DNA of 64,000 bases from Kaistella palustris DSM 21579 (GTDB taxonomy: Bacteria > Bacteroidota > Bacteroidia > Flavobacteriales > Weeksellaceae). The stretch spans positions 248,001 to 312,000 of the forward strand of contig NZ_AULL01000016.1 of assembly GCF_000422265.1 (NCBI RefSeq), in the 5' to 3' direction. Position 1 is the first letter of the stretch. Every line of letters begins with the position of its first letter. Below, one piece after another: positions 62,419 to 64,000 of this stretch. Under the pieces are notes generated by a model. The model did not search any database. It worked only from the letters and a program-made list of their open reading frames with translations, and was not told the DNA's origin. Position numbers and translations under genes: made by a program.

Positions 62419-62976
62419 ATGAAAAAGAAACTCCTCTACATCCACGGACTCGGATCTGACCGTAACTCCAGAAAATTTCTAAACATAAAGGAATATTTCG
62501 GAAGCCAGTTCGAATATAATTGCCTAGAATGGAATGATGATTCTGACATTCCCTCACTTTTGAATGAGGCTGAATATTGGCTTAATTCCGGAGCGCCAGC
62601 TCAAACCGTTTTGATAGGAGATTCCACCGGTGCAAACTTTGCCTGTCAGCTAAGGGAAAAACTGAAAGTGAAAGATATCAAATCAATTCTTGTTTTGACC
62701 AGTCCGTTGTTGGATATCGCAAAGCGAACCCGCGATGTTGAATTTCCCCAAAAACTCATTTCCCACTTATGGACGATCGAAGATCCTGCAGATGCGCTGA
62801 TCATCGCGACCCGTAAAGATGAAGTTTTGGATCAGACCTTTCTGTATGAAAATAAATTTCAAAATATCGAGTTGGTCGACGTTGACGATACACATCAACT
62901 CCTGAATTTTGAGAAATATGTTTATCATATTGCAAATTACATTCAATCGAAATCATTAAAAGGTCCACGTGCATAA
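62419..62976 (+). CDS. YqiA/RBBP9-like alpha/beta hydrolase
   Basis: 185 residues. LLYIHGLGSDRNSRKF at the N terminus (oxyanion HG), the nucleophile elbow GDSTGANFA (Ser about 70), an acidic residue in TRKDEVLD (about 132) and a late His in DDTHQLLNF (about 154). This is the order of small YqiA-type esterases. Cytoplasmic, substrate unknown. Followed by 380 bases without a gene. Confidence 0.75.
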   Translation: MKKKLLYIHGLGSDRNSRKFLNIKEYFGSQFEYNCLEWNDDSDIPSLLNEAEYWLNSGAPAQTVLIGDSTGANFACQLREKLKVKDIKSILVLTSPLLDIAKRTRDVEFPQKLISHLWTIEDPADALIIATRKDEVLDQTFLYENKFQNIELVDVDDTHQLLNFEKYVYHIANYIQSKSLKGPRA

Positions 62977-63030
62977 ATCGTGCTGTCTAAATAATCAATA
63001 ACATTCTTGCCGGTTGTGCTTCATACTTAC

Positions 63031-63080
63031 TCCATAGATACTCCATAGATACTTCATGGATAGTTCATGGATAGTTCATG
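63031..63080. repeat. 11-bp tandem repeat, 4.5 copies
   Basis: TCCATAGATAC twice, TTCATGGATAG twice, then TTCATGA. Two variant pairs of the same 11-base unit. Confidence 0.85.
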
Positions 63081-63291
63081 AAAACCTTCCGAAAAAACAT
63101 GATGATTTGGATTTTTGTCCTCAGTAAAATCTCACTTACTGCCGGCCCAAAAAAAATGACTTCCTTATTTTGAAAATGTCAATATATTTCGGCCAATTAT
63201 TTTAACAGGTTTCACGGAAATTGACAGATTAACAGTAAATCATTCCGCCCGACTGCCATAACTCCGCCACCCGTACCCACCGTTTTAAATC

Positions 63292-63326
63292 AACAAAAAT
63301 TCCCCAGGCATTAACCCGGGGAAATT
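63292..63326 (-). terminator. Rho-independent terminator of the TPR gene
   Basis: On the minus strand TTTCCCCGGG...CCTGGGGAA pairs over about 9 bp, with a T run after it, about 30 bp behind the stop codon. Confidence 0.75.
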
Positions 63327-63354
63327 TATATACTGGATTTTTAAGAAAATCCTG

Positions 63355-63918
63355 TTATTTATTTACAAATTCACTGACTTTCAGTGCCTCCGCGTTGGTC
63401 GGGTCGTATTCCAGTGATTTTGCGATATGCTGTTTTGCTGCTTCTTTATCGCTTTCCTGCAGTTTATAAGCGACGAAGAAATGGGCGTAAGCCAGATTCT
63501 TTTTGTTGGCTTCAAGTTCTTCGGGCTTCACTGCGGCGATGTATTTTTCGTAAGAGGCCTGCGCGTTGGCTTCATCTTTCATGTTCTGATATACGTACGC
63601 CTGGCTGTAATAAGACGGCGCCCAGTCGGGCAGGAGTTTTGAGATACGCTGCCAGGTTCCCAAAGCATTTGTCCAGTCCTGTGCTTCCTGATAGGCGGTG
63701 GCCAGCTTGACCAGTGCTTCGGTGTCTTCTGGATTGGCTTCTGTCTGCTTTTTCAGCGCAGTGATGGCGGGATTCTGCGCAGCGGTTTGAACTGCGGCTT
63801 CGGTCTGCTCCAAAGCTTTTGCAGAATCAGTGTTCTGTGCATAGCCGAAACTCAGGGCTCCGAAAAATGCTGCGGCTGCCAGCGCCCTGGTTTTCATGTT
63901 TACTTTTTCCTTTTTCAT
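63355..63918 (-). CDS. Tetratricopeptide-repeat protein, exported
   Basis: 187 residues. The start is either MKKEKVNM or the Met eight codons later; both give a signal peptide (TRALAAAAFFGALSFGYAQ). About three TPR motifs follow a short Gln/Ala-rich linker (NPEDTEALVKLATAYQEAQ, DWAPSYYSQAYVYQNMKDE, AYAHFFVAYKLQESDKEAA). TPR arrays are protein-binding scaffolds, so this is probably a periplasmic adaptor. The promoter lies near or beyond the window edge. Confidence 0.8.
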   Translation of the reverse strand: MKKEKVNMKTRALAAAAFFGALSFGYAQNTDSAKALEQTEAAVQTAAQNPAITALKKQTEANPEDTEALVKLATAYQEAQDWTNALGTWQRISKLLPDWAPSYYSQAYVYQNMKDEANAQASYEKYIAAVKPEELEANKKNLAYAHFFVAYKLQESDKEAAKQHIAKSLEYDPTNAEALKVSEFVNK

Positions 63919-64000
63919 AATACAGTTTGTTTAAAAATGATATCCGATCTCTGCAGCAATAATAATTCCATGAATCATCAACTTAGCAAAGTTTAATATC

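Larger units (their letters stand above)
62977..63354. other. Gene-free stretch with short tandem repeat
   Basis: Contains an 11-bp tandem repeat (63031-63080), a C/A-rich stretch near 63245-63290, and the terminator of the leftward TPR gene (63296-63326). No coding sequence seen. Confidence 0.6.

Noticed and set aside
43192-63326. The dnaK terminator and the hairpin at 63292 as copies of one dispersed repeat
   Set aside because: Both share TTCCCC...GGGGAA, but loops and flanks differ and each sits where a terminator is expected.

Overview
The window looks like the chromosome of a flavobacterium (Bacteroidota), most likely of the Weeksellaceae (Chryseobacterium/Kaistella-like). The signs are Bacteroidota-type promoters (TTTG, about 19 bp, then TAnnTTTG) before several genes, type IX secretion (T9SS) sorting domains, surface lipoproteins, a BtuB/BtuG-type B12 system, and a clade II (Sec/lipoprotein) nitrous oxide reductase cluster without nosR. 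The genus is inference from protein flavour; no 16S gene is present.

Layout. 1-3.3 kb: end of a surface-glycan locus (three glycosyltransferases and a mannose-6-phosphate-isomerase-type cupin). 3.3-18.2 kb: housekeeping genes (gltX, accA, ftsE, rpmH, nrnA-like, dtd, greA, HIT protein, clpX) mixed with two T9SS cargo proteins, lipoproteins and a thioredoxin-like protein. 18.2-19.7 kb: a tRNA-Met gene followed by three tandem units of about 0.45 kb. The first two units end in a copy of the 3' part of that tRNA. Each unit carries a terminator hairpin abutting a GIY-YIG nuclease ORF: intact in unit 2, replaced in unit 1, decayed in unit 3. 20-31.3 kb: DUF3810 protein, sugar transporter, acyltransferase, GtrA protein, cca, a B12-uptake pair behind a cobalamin riboswitch, and ppk1.

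31.3-41 kb: a respiratory block. A Crp/Fnr regulator overlaps a polytopic heme-copper-oxidase-like membrane protein gene. A fasciclin lipoprotein gene and a nos operon (cytochrome c, nosZ, membrane protein, nosL, nosD, nosF, nosY) follow, with a divergent second cytochrome c. Two near-identical palindromes (TATGAT-N4-ATCATA) lie about 41-42 bp upstream of the inferred start sites of the fasciclin gene and the nos operon, as expected for Crp/Fnr activation. dnaK closes the block.

44.2-58.6 kb: a defence island built on a type I restriction-modification system. hsdM and hsdS are separated from hsdR by a small ORF translationally coupled to a large RecD-like helicase with a C-terminal PD-(D/E)xK-like nuclease motif, and by a REP-associated tyrosine transposase (RAYT). 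Perfect palindromes of one family lie inside hsdS, inside the RAYT gene and just behind it. A decayed copy of the hsdR start lies in front of the RAYT. A YgjP-type metallopeptidase gene and an AAA+ ATPase gene follow hsdR. 58.6-63 kb: small, partly frameshifted accessory genes (BNR/Asp-box-like, WG-repeat, UDG-like), a WYL regulator and a small hydrolase. The window ends in a TPR protein gene.

The most unusual structures are the tRNA-Met/GIY-YIG tandem element, the RAYT with its palindromes inside coding sequence, and the helicase-nuclease module within the restriction locus.
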